64,000 nt of DNA from Streptomyces caatingaensis (GTDB taxonomy: Bacteria; Actinomycetota; Actinomycetes; Streptomycetales; Streptomycetaceae): contig NZ_LFXA01000018.1 of the NCBI RefSeq assembly GCF_001187435.1, forward strand, positions 558,001-622,000, in the 5' to 3' direction. Position 1 is the first letter of the stretch, and each line of letters opens with the position of its first letter. Of this stretch, positions 48,801-56,708 are shown piece after piece. The notes below the pieces were generated by a model, which had not been told where the DNA came from, did no database searches, and saw nothing but the letters and a program-made list of their open reading frames with translations. The position numbers and the translations under genes are program-made.

Positions 48801-49972
48801 GCCGCCCCCAGCGCCTCGGCACGGAGCGCGGCGGCGCGGCGCAGGGCGGCGACGGCGGGGTCGTCGGTCTCCGCCGTGCCCCGGCTCGCGGCCAGCACCT
48901 CGTCCACGGTCGTCAGCCCGCCCAGCTCGGAGCGGACCGCGCGGCCCAGGTGCCGGACGTCCCCGGCCGCGCGGGCGCGGGCGCGGCAGTGGAAGGCGAG
49001 CTCGCAGGAGGCCAGGCACTCGGGCGCGTAGGCGGCGGCGACCGCCTCGACGGCGGCGGTCAGTTCGTCCGCGGGCCGCGCCGGGTCGAAGCCGGCGCCG
49101 GCGGGCAGGGCGGCGGCGATCTCCTCGACCCGGGTGAGCCGGTCGAGCTGGCGGCGGGTGGTGGCGCGCTGCTTGCGGAGGTCGAGGAGGGCGGCGGCGG
49201 GGAGGTTGGAGAAGTCCTTGGGGCAGACGAGCAGGGCCCGGTCACGGACCCGGCCGCCGGCCGGGGGGCCGGGCAGCCGCTCGGCCAGGGCCTCCAGGGC
49301 GAGCAGGTAGACGGCGGCCTGGCGGGCGGCGGCCCCGGCCTTGGCGGGGTCCGCCGCGCCGTCGATCAGGGCGAAGGACTTGATCTCCACGACCGTCCAG
49401 CCGCCGTCGGGGTGGACGACGACCGCGTCCGGCTCCAGGTGGGCGGGGGCGCCGGCGACGGCCAGCGCCAGCATGGGGTGGTCGAGCACCGCCCACCGGC
49501 CGGCGGCGGTGGCCTCGCGCAGGGCCAGGGCGGTGCGCGCGGTGCGGCCCTCGGGGCCGGAGGCGGTCAGGTCGGGGGCGTCGACGGCGCCCGGCCCGGG
49601 CGGCTCGCCCTCGCCGAGCTCCCGCACCAGCAGCCGGACCAGCTCCGCGCCGCCGTCCGCCGTGACCCGGGCCTCGAAGGCGTTGCCCCGGGCGAAGGCG
49701 AACGGGGACTGGCCGAAGGGGGCGGGGGAGCCGAGCGCCCTGGCCAGGGCGGCCTTGTCGACCCCGGCGCCGTCCAGCAGGGCCCGGCGGCGGCAGCCGG
49801 GATTGGCGGCGAGGGCCGCCAGGGCGCGGGCGTCGAGCGGGCGCGGCGCGACGCCCGGGCCGCGCAGCTCAGCGAGCCGCTGCCGCAGCGCCGTCGGGCT
49901 GGCTGTCCCCGCCGGCGCCGCGGGCGGCTGGGCGGGGGAGTTCTGCTGGGAAGTCCGCAGTGTAGGGGTCAC
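48791..49972 (-). CDS. Cas4/Dna2-like RecB-family nuclease with Fe-S cluster cysteines
   Basis: 393 residues from GTG 49972. Nuclease motifs: GNAFE with Glu100, LEPDAVVV with Asp182, VVEIKSF with Glu196 and Lys198, and RQAAVYLLAL with Gln218 (the QxxxY motif), a full PD-(D/E)XK set of the RecB group. Cys60 plus Cys319-x3-Cys323-x5-Cys329 (ECLASCELAFHC) match the split four-Cys pattern that binds a 4Fe-4S cluster in Cas4, AddB and Dna2. Followed directly by an unknown subunit and an SF1B helicase. The start overlaps the PAP2 gene end by 104 bases, so a later start is possible. Confidence 0.88.
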   Translation of the reverse strand: MTPTLRTSQQNSPAQPPAAPAGTASPTALRQRLAELRGPGVAPRPLDARALAALAANPGCRRRALLDGAGVDKAALARALGSPAPFGQSPFAFARGNAFEARVTADGGAELVRLLVRELGEGEPPGPGAVDAPDLTASGPEGRTARTALALREATAAGRWAVLDHPMLALAVAGAPAHLEPDAVVVHPDGGWTVVEIKSFALIDGAADPAKAGAAARQAAVYLLALEALAERLPGPPAGGRVRDRALLVCPKDFSNLPAAALLDLRKQRATTRRQLDRLTRVEEIAAALPAGAGFDPARPADELTAAVEAVAAAYAPECLASCELAFHCRARARAAGDVRHLGRAVRSELGGLTTVDEVLAASRGTAETDDPAVAALRRAAALRAEALGAACR

Positions 49973-50861
49973 TGGCGTCCGCCTCGGGCCGTGTCTCCGG
50001 CGCTGCCGCGCGCGGCAGCGCAGTACGTCGTCCCGAAGTCTCGCATCCGCCACTGACATTCGCGGGGGCCACGGTGGTTTCCCCGGGCCCCGCGTCGGCG
50101 GGGGTGCGGGCGAACCGGGCGCGGAGCCGGCCGGCGAGCCGGAGCGCGGGCCTGGTGAGCAGCAGGCCGGCGCCCATGACGGCGGCGCCGGCGACGGCGT
50201 CCAGGAAGTAGTGGTTGGCGGTGCCCATCACGACCAGCGCGATGGCGAGCGGATAGGCGACGGCGACGGCCTTCGTCCAGGTGCCGCGGCCGTACCGCCA
50301 CAGGACGGCGCCGCACCACAGGGCCCAGCCGACGTGCAGGCTGGGCATGGCCGCGTACTGGTTGGTGAGCCCGCCGAGGCCGCGCGGGGCGCTCGCGTCG
50401 CCGCCCCACCAGCCGTACGAGGAGTACTGCCGCATGGTGTCGACGAAGCCGTACCCGTCGGGCAGCAGCCGGGGCGGGCAGGTGGGCAGCAGGGTGAAGC
50501 CGACGAGCCCGATGAGGGTCGAGATCATCAGCCAGGTCCGGACCGTGCGGTAGTGCTCGGAGCGGCGTCTGAAGATCCAGACCAGGACGGCCGGTGTCAG
50601 GACGTAGTGCAGGGAGGCGTACGCGAAGTCCGAGGGGACGCCGAGGATGGCGTGGTCCGTGAACAACCGATTCAGCGGATGTTCGAAATTTATTCGAAAT
50701 CGCTTTTCGAGGTCGAGTATGGACAGACCGTGATCGACCGCCGTCGAGACGTCCCCCCGCACGAGCAGACGACCCGCCGAGTACACCGCGTAGACGACGG
50801 CGATCAACGGCAGTTCGGTCCACCAGCGCGGCCGCTTGCCGAGTGGTGCGGTGGGGTACAT
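49869..50861 (-). CDS. PAP2-superfamily membrane phosphatase
   Basis: 330 residues. ATG 50861 is chosen because GGAGAG lies seven bases upstream (this sequence overlaps an earlier in-frame ATG at 50876). Six membrane helices; phosphatase motifs are CPPRLLPDGYGFVD, MPSLHVGWALWCG with the phosphate-binding Ser/His, and ANHYFLDAVAGA with the nucleophile His. The form resembles actinobacterial inositol-phosphoceramide synthase-like (Aur1) PAP2 proteins. The tail (after about residue 255) is Pro/Ala-rich and overlaps the nuclease gene by 104 bases. A palindrome lies 54-77 bases upstream. Confidence 0.88.
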   Translation of the reverse strand: MYPTAPLGKRPRWWTELPLIAVVYAVYSAGRLLVRGDVSTAVDHGLSILDLEKRFRINFEHPLNRLFTDHAILGVPSDFAYASLHYVLTPAVLVWIFRRRSEHYRTVRTWLMISTLIGLVGFTLLPTCPPRLLPDGYGFVDTMRQYSSYGWWGGDASAPRGLGGLTNQYAAMPSLHVGWALWCGAVLWRYGRGTWTKAVAVAYPLAIALVVMGTANHYFLDAVAGAAVMGAGLLLTRPALRLAGRLRARFARTPADAGPGETTVAPANVSGGCETSGRRTALPRAAAPETRPEADASDPYTADFPAELPRPAARGAGGDSQPDGAAAAAR

Positions 50862-50914
50862 CCGGACGCTCTCCATGTGTTCAGGCGGCCAACAAGCGCG
50901 CAAGCAACCGTACG

Positions 50915-50938
50915 GTGTACGCCACATGTGGCGCACAC
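50915..50938. promoter_or_regulatory. Palindromic operator-like site upstream of the PAP2 gene
   Basis: Perfect 14-bp palindrome CGCCACATGTGGCG (50920-50933) extended by GTGT/ACAC to 24 bases with one mismatch pair. It lies between divergent PAP2 and histidine phosphatase genes. A related sequence, CCGCCGCATTTGTGGCGG, is at 51091-51108, closer to the other gene. Regulator unknown. Confidence 0.55.
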
Positions 50939-51090
50939 CGCCCCGTGGCTTCACGGAAACACCGGGGTCACTCCCGGTTCGGTCCCCGTGCGAGGGGCGG
51001 TGGGTACGAGGACGCCCGTACGAGGGCCCGGGTTGCCCGGGGAGGGCGGGACGCGTGATCCGCGTGTGGGTGATGATGGAACCCGTCGGT

Positions 51091-51108
51091 CCGCCGCATT
51101 TGTGGCGG
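51091..51108. promoter_or_regulatory. Second palindrome related to the 50.92-kb site
   Basis: CCGCCGCATTTGTGGCGG: arms CCGCC and GGCGG with similar inner bases to the upstream palindrome, spaced two bases wider. It lies 49 bases upstream of the histidine phosphatase ATG. Confidence 0.4.
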
Positions 51109-51156
51109 AAGTCACCGAGTTTTCCCGTCACCGAGTTCTCCGAAGGGGCCCTCCCC

Positions 51157-51750
51157 ATGGCACCGCGCATCCTGCTGGCCCGGCACGGACAGACCGAGTG
51201 GTCGCTGTCCGGCAAGCACACCGGCCGCACGGACATCCCGCTCCTCGACGAGGGCCGGCGCGGCGCGAAGCTGCTCGGCGAGCGACTGCACCGCGCCCCC
51301 TGGAACGCGCTGCCCGGCGTCGAGGTCCGTACCAGCCCCCTCGTCCGCGCCAAGGAGACCTGTGAACTCGCCGGCTTCGGCGAGCGGGCCACCGACTGGG
51401 ACGCCCTCGTGGAGTTCGACTACGGCGACTACGAGGGCATGACCCCCGCCGAGATCAAGGCCCGGCGGCCCGGCTGGCTCATCTGGCGCGACGGCGTCCC
51501 CGGCGGCGAGACGCTCGCGGAGGTCGGCGCCCGGGCCGACGAGGTCGTGGCCTGGGCCTGCTCGGCCGACCGCGACGTCCTCGTCTTCGCCCACGGCCAC
51601 ATCCTGCGCGTCATCGCCGCACGCTGGCTCGGCTACGACGTCGCCTTCGCGGCGCGCATCCGCCTCGACCCGACATCCCTGTCGACCCTCGGCTGGGCGT
51701 ACGGGGAGCCGGCGATCGAGCGCTGGAACGACACGGGGCATCTGGGCTGA
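51157..51750 (+). CDS. Histidine phosphatase family protein (phosphoglycerate mutase-like)
   Basis: 197 residues from ATG 51157 with GAAGGGG upstream. The catalytic RHG motif is LLARHGQTEWSLSGKHTGRTDIPL, with phospho-His; the second Arg is in RTSPLVRAKETCELAG, the acid region is EFDYGDYEGMT, and the second His is FAHGHILRV. Length and motifs fit the cofactor-independent-looking branch 1 phosphatases that act on small phospho-compounds (e.g. 2-carboxy- or sugar phosphates). Substrate not determinable. Followed by long repeats. Confidence 0.93.
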   Translation: MAPRILLARHGQTEWSLSGKHTGRTDIPLLDEGRRGAKLLGERLHRAPWNALPGVEVRTSPLVRAKETCELAGFGERATDWDALVEFDYGDYEGMTPAEIKARRPGWLIWRDGVPGGETLAEVGARADEVVAWACSADRDVLVFAHGHILRVIAARWLGYDVAFAARIRLDPTSLSTLGWAYGEPAIERWNDTGHLG

Positions 51751-51812
51751 GGGGCTTCTCGCCTCGCCCTGCCTTTCCCGTCCGGAGGACGGGTTTCCCT
51801 CCGGAGGACGGG

Positions 51813-51931
51813 CCCCGGTCCTGCGGGGGTGCCCCCGGTCCTGCGGGCGTACCCCCGGTCCTGCGGGCGTACCCCCGGTCCTGCGGCGTACCCCCGGTCC
51901 TGCGGGAGTGCCCCCGGTCCTGCGGGAGCAC
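51813..51931 (+). repeat. Six tandem ~20-bp repeats
   Basis: Unit CCCCGGTCCTGCGGGNGTRC starts at 51813, 51833, 51853, 51873 (19 bases), 51892 and 51912, then decays. The unit is CCGG/CCGC-rich and each can pair with the next. No spacers of CRISPR type. Preceded by a duplicated CCGGAGGACGGG at 51781-51812. Confidence 0.85.
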
Positions 51932-52077
51932 CCCCGGTTTCCTGTGCGCTGCCGCGCGGGGCCGCCGTGGCAGCGCCGTGTCGGGGGACCGACCGCGCGG
52001 AGCGCGGCTTCGGTGGGCAGGGGGGCGCGGCCCCCTGCCCACCGCGCGCGGTGGGTCGGCCCAGGGGGGCGGGGGCC

Positions 52078-52193
52078 CAGGGGGGCGCAGCCCCCGGTGG
52101 GGTGCAGGGGCGGAGTCCCGCCTCACCGCGCGGAGCGCGGTCCGGGCCCCGGGGCGGAGCCCCGGAGGAAACGGTGAAAGGGCGGGGCGGGGA
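52078..52193 (+). repeat. Dispersed GC-rich hairpin element, copy D
   Basis: GGGGGCGCAGCCCCCGGTGG, GGGTGCAGGGGCGGAGTCCC, CCGCGCGGAGCGCGG, GGGGCGGAGCCCCGG and AACGGTGAAAGGGCGGGGC, ending 19 bases before the stop of the TPR regulator gene. With the tandem repeats it fills the 461-base gap between two convergent genes. Confidence 0.75.
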
Positions 52194-52211
52194 GAGACCC
52201 CCTGAGCGCCC

Positions 52212-53588
52212 CTAAGCGGACAGCCGCAAGTGCCGATGCCGCGTCAGGAACGACGCCACCCGGGAGTCCGTCCGGTACGGCCGAAGACTCCGCACCGTGG
52301 CCCCCACCATCCCCCGGATCCGCGTCGACTGCACCTGCCCCAACAGCTCCAGCACCCGCCCCCCCGCCGCGGCAGCCGCCTCCGGCTCCCCGCCCCGCGC
52401 CAGATCGTCCGCCAACTGCGCCGTGTACAGCGCGGTGTTGCGCGCGAAGTGCGGATCCGCGAGCGCCACCGCCCGCTCCCCGTGCGCCACGGCCCGCGGC
52501 CGGTCGCCGAGCGCGGACCAGCACTGCGCCTCCAGCCCCTCCAGCTCCGCCTCGCCGAAGAAGGTCATCCACTCGGGGTCCGCGTCGCTCGCGCCCCGGT
52601 CGAAGAACGAGCGCGCGCGCAGCAGCGCCGCCTCGCAGGCGGCCCGGTCGCCGAGCCGGGACCAGCCGCCGGCCTCGCGCAGGGCCAGCAGCGACATCAG
52701 CCGGGCGGAGCCGAGCCGGAGGCCCGCCTGCTGGGCGGCCTGCGCGGCCCGTACCGCCTCCCGCGGCCGCCCGGCGTCCCGCGCCAGGAACGCGGTGTTG
52801 CAGAAGGCGTGCGCCTCCAGCGCCGGATCCCCGGCGAGCCGCGCGGTCGCGAGCGCCTCCGCGTAGTGCGAGCGCGCGTCGGAGAACCGCCCCGAGTCGT
52901 GCGCCAGCCAGCCGACCGAGATCGCCAGCTCGCCCGCGCCCGCGTGCAGCCGGTCGGCGACCGACCGCCGCCGCGTCTCCGCGTCGAGCAGGTCGTACGC
53001 CGCCCGCAGCGGACGGGCCGCGCGCCGGTAGAGCGCGTCCGCGCCGTGCCGGTCGTCGAGCAGCCGGATGCGGCGGACGGCCTGCTCGACCGCGGCGGCC
53101 TCCGCCTCCCCGGCGTGCCGCCGCGGCCGGGCGTCGGCGACGCCGGCCAGGGAGACGGCGGCCACCGCGGCCGTGCCTCCCGTCATGAACGCGCGACGCA
53201 ACACGTCGCTCTCCTCGTCACTGGTGCCGTCGACGCCGGAGGTACGGTCGTCGGCGGGGCTCTCGGTGTGTGCGGACGGCGCACCGTCTTCCTTGCGCGC
53301 CCCCCGTCCCCGTACGGCCGCCCTGGGCAGGAAGCCCATGTCCGCGGGTTCCCGGCCGGGGAACATGTGCCGGAAGACTCGCTCGTAGGCGTAGTTGGGG
53401 CAGCGGATCTCACCGGACTCGACGCGCCCGATGTAGCGCGCGTCGCACGAGACCTGCTCGCCGATCTCCCGGGCCGCCCGGCGCACCAGGGCCGCGAACT
53501 CGCCGGGCGAGCGCTGCCCGCGGAGCTGGCGGAAGGCCGTGTTGGGCCGGGGCGGACGAGGTGACGGGGACGTGGGGGGCGACGCCAT
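52212..53588 (-). CDS. Helix-turn-helix protein with TPR-like C-terminal half (NsdA-like)
   Basis: 458 residues from ATG 53588. N-terminal DNA-binding region: NTAFRQLRGQRSPGEFAAL, RRAAREIGEQVSCDARYIG and RVESGEIRCPNYAYERVF. A linker with a short hydrophobic helix (GGTAAVAAVSLAGVADA) leads to TPR-like helices (GWLAHDSGRFSDARSHYAEAL, RLGDRAACEAALLRARSFF, ALGDRPRAVAHGERAVAL). This build resembles NsdA-type regulators that repress sporulation and antibiotic genes in Streptomyces; orthology is not shown. A hairpin-like operator lies about 110 bases upstream. Confidence 0.82.
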   Translation of the reverse strand: MASPPTSPSPRPPRPNTAFRQLRGQRSPGEFAALVRRAAREIGEQVSCDARYIGRVESGEIRCPNYAYERVFRHMFPGREPADMGFLPRAAVRGRGARKEDGAPSAHTESPADDRTSGVDGTSDEESDVLRRAFMTGGTAAVAAVSLAGVADARPRRHAGEAEAAAVEQAVRRIRLLDDRHGADALYRRAARPLRAAYDLLDAETRRRSVADRLHAGAGELAISVGWLAHDSGRFSDARSHYAEALATARLAGDPALEAHAFCNTAFLARDAGRPREAVRAAQAAQQAGLRLGSARLMSLLALREAGGWSRLGDRAACEAALLRARSFFDRGASDADPEWMTFFGEAELEGLEAQCWSALGDRPRAVAHGERAVALADPHFARNTALYTAQLADDLARGGEPEAAAAAGGRVLELLGQVQSTRIRGMVGATVRSLRPYRTDSRVASFLTRHRHLRLSA

Positions 53589-53693
53589 GGCCGGGCCTCT
53601 CCTGGCGACTGCCGCCCCGCCGGGTGCCGGGGCGGACGGTGGTGCTGCCGTGCGGCGGTGAAGACCGTACCGGCTATGGGGAATCCCGTACGT

Positions 53694-53713
53694 CCGGTTT
53701 GCCTACAAACCGG
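53694..53713. promoter_or_regulatory. Inverted repeat upstream of the TPR regulator gene
   Basis: Perfect 8-bp arms CCGGTTTG (53694-53701) and CAAACCGG (53706-53713) around CCTA, in the AT-richer centre of the gap between divergent genes. Possible autoregulatory operator. Confidence 0.45.
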
Positions 53714-53800
53714 ATATCCCACTCGCCATCCGCCATGAACTGCCATCCTTTGTGACGGCGTGGCGCCGTAGCCGTTGACGGGGAAGGGCAGTTGAACCGG

Positions 53801-54364
53801 GTGAGCGAGCGCTCGCCGGCGGGGGACGAAGCGGCGGCGACAGGTGCAGTGAAACGTGCGGAGGAGGCGTTTCCCTTGGCGGAAGCCGGAGTGGACATCG
53901 GCGGCTCGCGGACGGCTGCGGCCCTTCACCAGCCGCGTCCCGACCAGCCGCGTTCCGATCACGCACGCCAGGGGCGCGGCCCCGTGCCCCGCCCGCCGCG
54001 GGCGGTGGCCGGTGAGGGCACGCCCTGCGACCTGGTGACCGTGCCCGCCCGGCAGGGCCTGGAGGCGGTGGACATCCTCCGGCTGCGCGACGGCGTCGGA
54101 CCCGTGCTGCACGACGGGGACTGCCGCACCCTCGGCTTCCTCGTGCCGCCCGGCACCGCCGCCGCCTGGGACATGCCGGGCAGCGCCTGCACCCAGGCGT
54201 ACGGCCGGGGCGCCCGCGCCGGCCGGCACGAACCGCCCGTCACGGGCACCGGCTGGCTCGTCGCCCCGGACGCCGCCTTCTCCGAGGCCACCGACCCGGC
54301 CGTCCTCCGCGCGGCCCTCGGCGAGGCGGCCCGCACCATCGAGGCCGTGGACCGCTGCCGCTGA
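53801..54364 (+). CDS. Prim-pol-like small protein (paralogue 2)
   Basis: 187 residues using GTG 53801; TTG 53792 is an alternative closer to GGAAGGG at 53782-53788, so the start is uncertain. The N-terminal ~75 residues are low complexity; the conserved part is CDLVTVPARQGLEAVDILR, GVGPVLHDGDCRTLGFLVPPG, DMPGSACTQAYGRG and GTGWLVAPDAAF. The block order (cysteine-containing strand, GPV, APGTA/PPGTA, VAP) matches the gene at 44700-45278. It lies 15 bases upstream of the spermidine synthase-like gene. Function unproven. Confidence 0.6.
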   Translation: MSERSPAGDEAAATGAVKRAEEAFPLAEAGVDIGGSRTAAALHQPRPDQPRSDHARQGRGPVPRPPRAVAGEGTPCDLVTVPARQGLEAVDILRLRDGVGPVLHDGDCRTLGFLVPPGTAAAWDMPGSACTQAYGRGARAGRHEPPVTGTGWLVAPDAAFSEATDPAVLRAALGEAARTIEAVDRCR

Positions 54365-54379
54365 GGCGATACTTGCCGT

Positions 54380-55249
54380 GTGGCACGAGGAAAGCAGAGG
54401 TCAGGGCGCGGACGCGGCGCGGAGCCGGTCAGCGCGCGGGTGGCGGGCGGGGTCGCGGAGCTGGAGCCGGACCCCGACCGGCCGCGCGCCCGGACGCTGC
54501 TGATCGACCGGGCGCCCCAGTCGCACGTCGACCTCGACGACCCCGCCCACCTGGAGTTCTCCTACCAGCGCCGGCTCGGTCACGTCGCGGACCTGGTCGC
54601 CCCGCCCGGCAGGCCGGTCCAGGCGCTGCACCTCGGCGGGGGCGCGTTCACCCTGGCCCGCTACGTCGCCGTCACGCGGCCGCGCTCCGTCCAGCAGGTC
54701 GCGGAGATCGACGCGCCGCTCGTCGAGTTCGTCCGCCGGGAGCTGCCGCTCGACCCGGGCTGGCGGATCCGGGTGCGCGGCGGGGACGCGCGGGCGGTCC
54801 TGGCCAAGGCGCCCGAGGACTGGGCGGATCTGATCATCGCCGACGTCTTCTCCGGGGCCCGCACGCCGGCCCATCTGACCAGCGCGGAGTACGCCGCCGA
54901 GATACGGCGGGTGCTGCGGCCCGGCGGCTTCTACGCCGCCAATCTCGCGGACGGGCCGCCGCTCGCCCACGCGAGGGCGCAGGTCGCGACCGTGCGGTCG
55001 GTCTTTCCGGAGGTGTGTGTGGCGGCCGATCCGGCGGTGGTGCGGGGGAAACGGTTCGGCAATGTGGTGCTGCTCGCGTCCGACCGGCCGCTGCCGGTCG
55101 CGGAGCTGACCCGCCGCTGCGCGACGGATCCGCATCAGGGACGGGTCCAGCACGGCCGTGACCTGGACGACTTCACGGGCGGGGCGGGCGTGGTGACGGA
55201 CGCGGGCGCGCGGCCGTCACCGGAGCCGCCGCCGTCGGTGTTCCGCTGA
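54380..55249 (+). CDS. Spermidine synthase-like methyltransferase-fold protein
   Basis: 289 residues from GTG 54380. A Rossmann-like core: HLEFSYQRRLGHVADL, ALHLGGGAFTLARYVA with the GGG nucleotide-binding turn, VAEIDAPLVEF with the acidic residue that holds the ribose, RVRGGDARAVL, DLIIADVFSGARTP and LRPGGFYAANL. Such actinobacterial proteins are labelled spermidine synthases, but the substrate-binding N-terminal beta domain is short here and decarboxylated-SAM use is unproven. Convergent with the GH1 gene, 9 bases apart. Confidence 0.85.
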   Translation: MARGKQRSGRGRGAEPVSARVAGGVAELEPDPDRPRARTLLIDRAPQSHVDLDDPAHLEFSYQRRLGHVADLVAPPGRPVQALHLGGGAFTLARYVAVTRPRSVQQVAEIDAPLVEFVRRELPLDPGWRIRVRGGDARAVLAKAPEDWADLIIADVFSGARTPAHLTSAEYAAEIRRVLRPGGFYAANLADGPPLAHARAQVATVRSVFPEVCVAADPAVVRGKRFGNVVLLASDRPLPVAELTRRCATDPHQGRVQHGRDLDDFTGGAGVVTDAGARPSPEPPPSVFR

Positions 55250-55258
55250 GGCGTCCTC

Positions 55259-56647
55259 TCAACCCGCCGCCGGCAGGCGGCCGGTGCGGATCACCTCCCC
55301 GTACCACCGCGCACTCGACTTCGGCGTCCGCGCCAGCGAACCGTAATCCACGTACACGATCCCGAACCGCTTGCTGTACCCGTACGCCCACTCGAAGTTG
55401 TCCAGCAGCGACCACACGAAGTACCCCCACACGTCCACCCCGTCCTCCAACGCCCGCAGCACGGCGGCGAGATGACCGCGCAGATACGCGATCCGCTCGG
55501 GGTCGTGGACGACGCCCCGCCCGTCCGGACGCCCGTCGTCGTACGCCGCCCCGTTCTCGGAGACGGCGAGCGGCAGCCCGGGCGCCTCGTGCGCGAAGCG
55601 CGTGAGCAACTCGTGGAGGCCGGACGGATCGACGGTCCAGTCCATCGCCGTCCGGGGGCCCGGCGGCTGGTGGAAGACGACGCCCCCGGCCCCGGGATAC
55701 GCGGAAGGACCGGGTGAGGGCCGGTTGTCAGTGGCGGCTGATACCACTGACGGCGTGTAGTAGTTGATGCCCAGCCAGTCGAGGGGGTGCTTGATGACGT
55801 CCAGGTCGCCGTCGCGGACGAACGACCAGTCGGTGATCCCGGCCGTGTCCGCGAGCAGGTCGTCGGGGTACGCGCCGCGCAGCATGGGCCCGGTGAAGAT
55901 ACGCGTGGAGAGCGCGTCGATGCGCCGCCGCGCGTCCAGGTCCGCGGCCGAACCGGTCAGCGCCCGCACGTCGTTCGGGTTGAGGACGACGGAGATACGG
56001 GCCCGCCGCGGCAGCACGGCGCGCAGCGCCTGAGCGCCCAGTCCGTGCGCCAGGCTCAGATGGTGGGCCGCGCGCAGGGCGGCCGCGTCGTCGGTGCGCC
56101 CGGGGGCGTGGACCCCGGCCGCGTAGCCCAGGAAGGCGCTGCACCAGGGCTCGTTGAGGGTCGTCCAGGAGCCGACGCGGTCGCCCAGCGCCTCGCCGAC
56201 CAGATGGGCGTAGTCGGCGAAGCGCTGCGCCGTCCCGCGCTCGGGCCAGCCGCCCGCCGACTCCAGCTCCTGGGGCAGGTCCCAGTGGTAGAGGGTCAGC
56301 ACGGGCTGGATGCCGTGGGCGAGGAGATCGTCGACGAGCCGCCGGTAGAAGTCGAGGCCGCGCTGTGACGCGGGGCCGCGCCCGGTGGGCTGGACGCGCG
56401 GCCAGGAGACGGAGAAGCGGTAGGCGCCGAGGCCGATGTCCGACATCAGCCGGACGTCCTCGCGGAAGCGGTGGTAGTGGTCCGTGGCGACGTCACCGGT
56501 GTCGCCGCCGCGCACCTTGCCGGGGATCCGGCAGAAGGTGTCCCAGATGGAAGGGGTGCGGCCGCCCTCGTGGGCGGCCCCCTCCACCTGGTAGGCGGCG
56601 GTGGCGGCGCCCCAGACGAAGCCGGGGGGAAAGGAGGTCAGGGGCAT
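55259..56647 (-). CDS. GH1 beta-glucosidase (BglC-like)
   Basis: 462 residues from ATG 56647. Family 1 hallmarks: FPPGFVWGAATAAYQVEGA near the start, the acid/base Glu in TLNEPWCSAFLGY, INYYTPS and the nucleophile Glu in LAVSENGAAYDD, then DNFEWAYGYSKRFGIVYVDY. No signal peptide, so it hydrolyses imported cello- or other beta-glucosides in the cytoplasm. It is the last gene of an operon with a CebEFG-like importer, the order cebE-cebF-cebG-bglC. The product differs from the canonical cluster in having no cebR nearby. Confidence 0.94.
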   Translation of the reverse strand: MPLTSFPPGFVWGAATAAYQVEGAAHEGGRTPSIWDTFCRIPGKVRGGDTGDVATDHYHRFREDVRLMSDIGLGAYRFSVSWPRVQPTGRGPASQRGLDFYRRLVDDLLAHGIQPVLTLYHWDLPQELESAGGWPERGTAQRFADYAHLVGEALGDRVGSWTTLNEPWCSAFLGYAAGVHAPGRTDDAAALRAAHHLSLAHGLGAQALRAVLPRRARISVVLNPNDVRALTGSAADLDARRRIDALSTRIFTGPMLRGAYPDDLLADTAGITDWSFVRDGDLDVIKHPLDWLGINYYTPSVVSAATDNRPSPGPSAYPGAGGVVFHQPPGPRTAMDWTVDPSGLHELLTRFAHEAPGLPLAVSENGAAYDDGRPDGRGVVHDPERIAYLRGHLAAVLRALEDGVDVWGYFVWSLLDNFEWAYGYSKRFGIVYVDYGSLARTPKSSARWYGEVIRTGRLPAAG

Positions 56648-56708
56648 GGAGGCACTCCGGGAGCGGTGGAACCGAAGGGGGAGGGGCACACGGCCGGGCG
56701 CACGGCGG

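Noticed and set aside
51813..51931. Possible CRISPR array
   Set aside because: Repeat units are contiguous with no unique spacers, only about 20 bases long, and there are no cas genes apart from the Cas4-like nuclease, whose context is a helicase operon.
53805..53816. Palindrome GCGAGCGCTCGC resembling a CebR half-box core
   Set aside because: It lies within the start of a coding region of an unrelated gene, lacks the outer GGG/CCC of the CebR box and is several kb from the ceb-like promoter.
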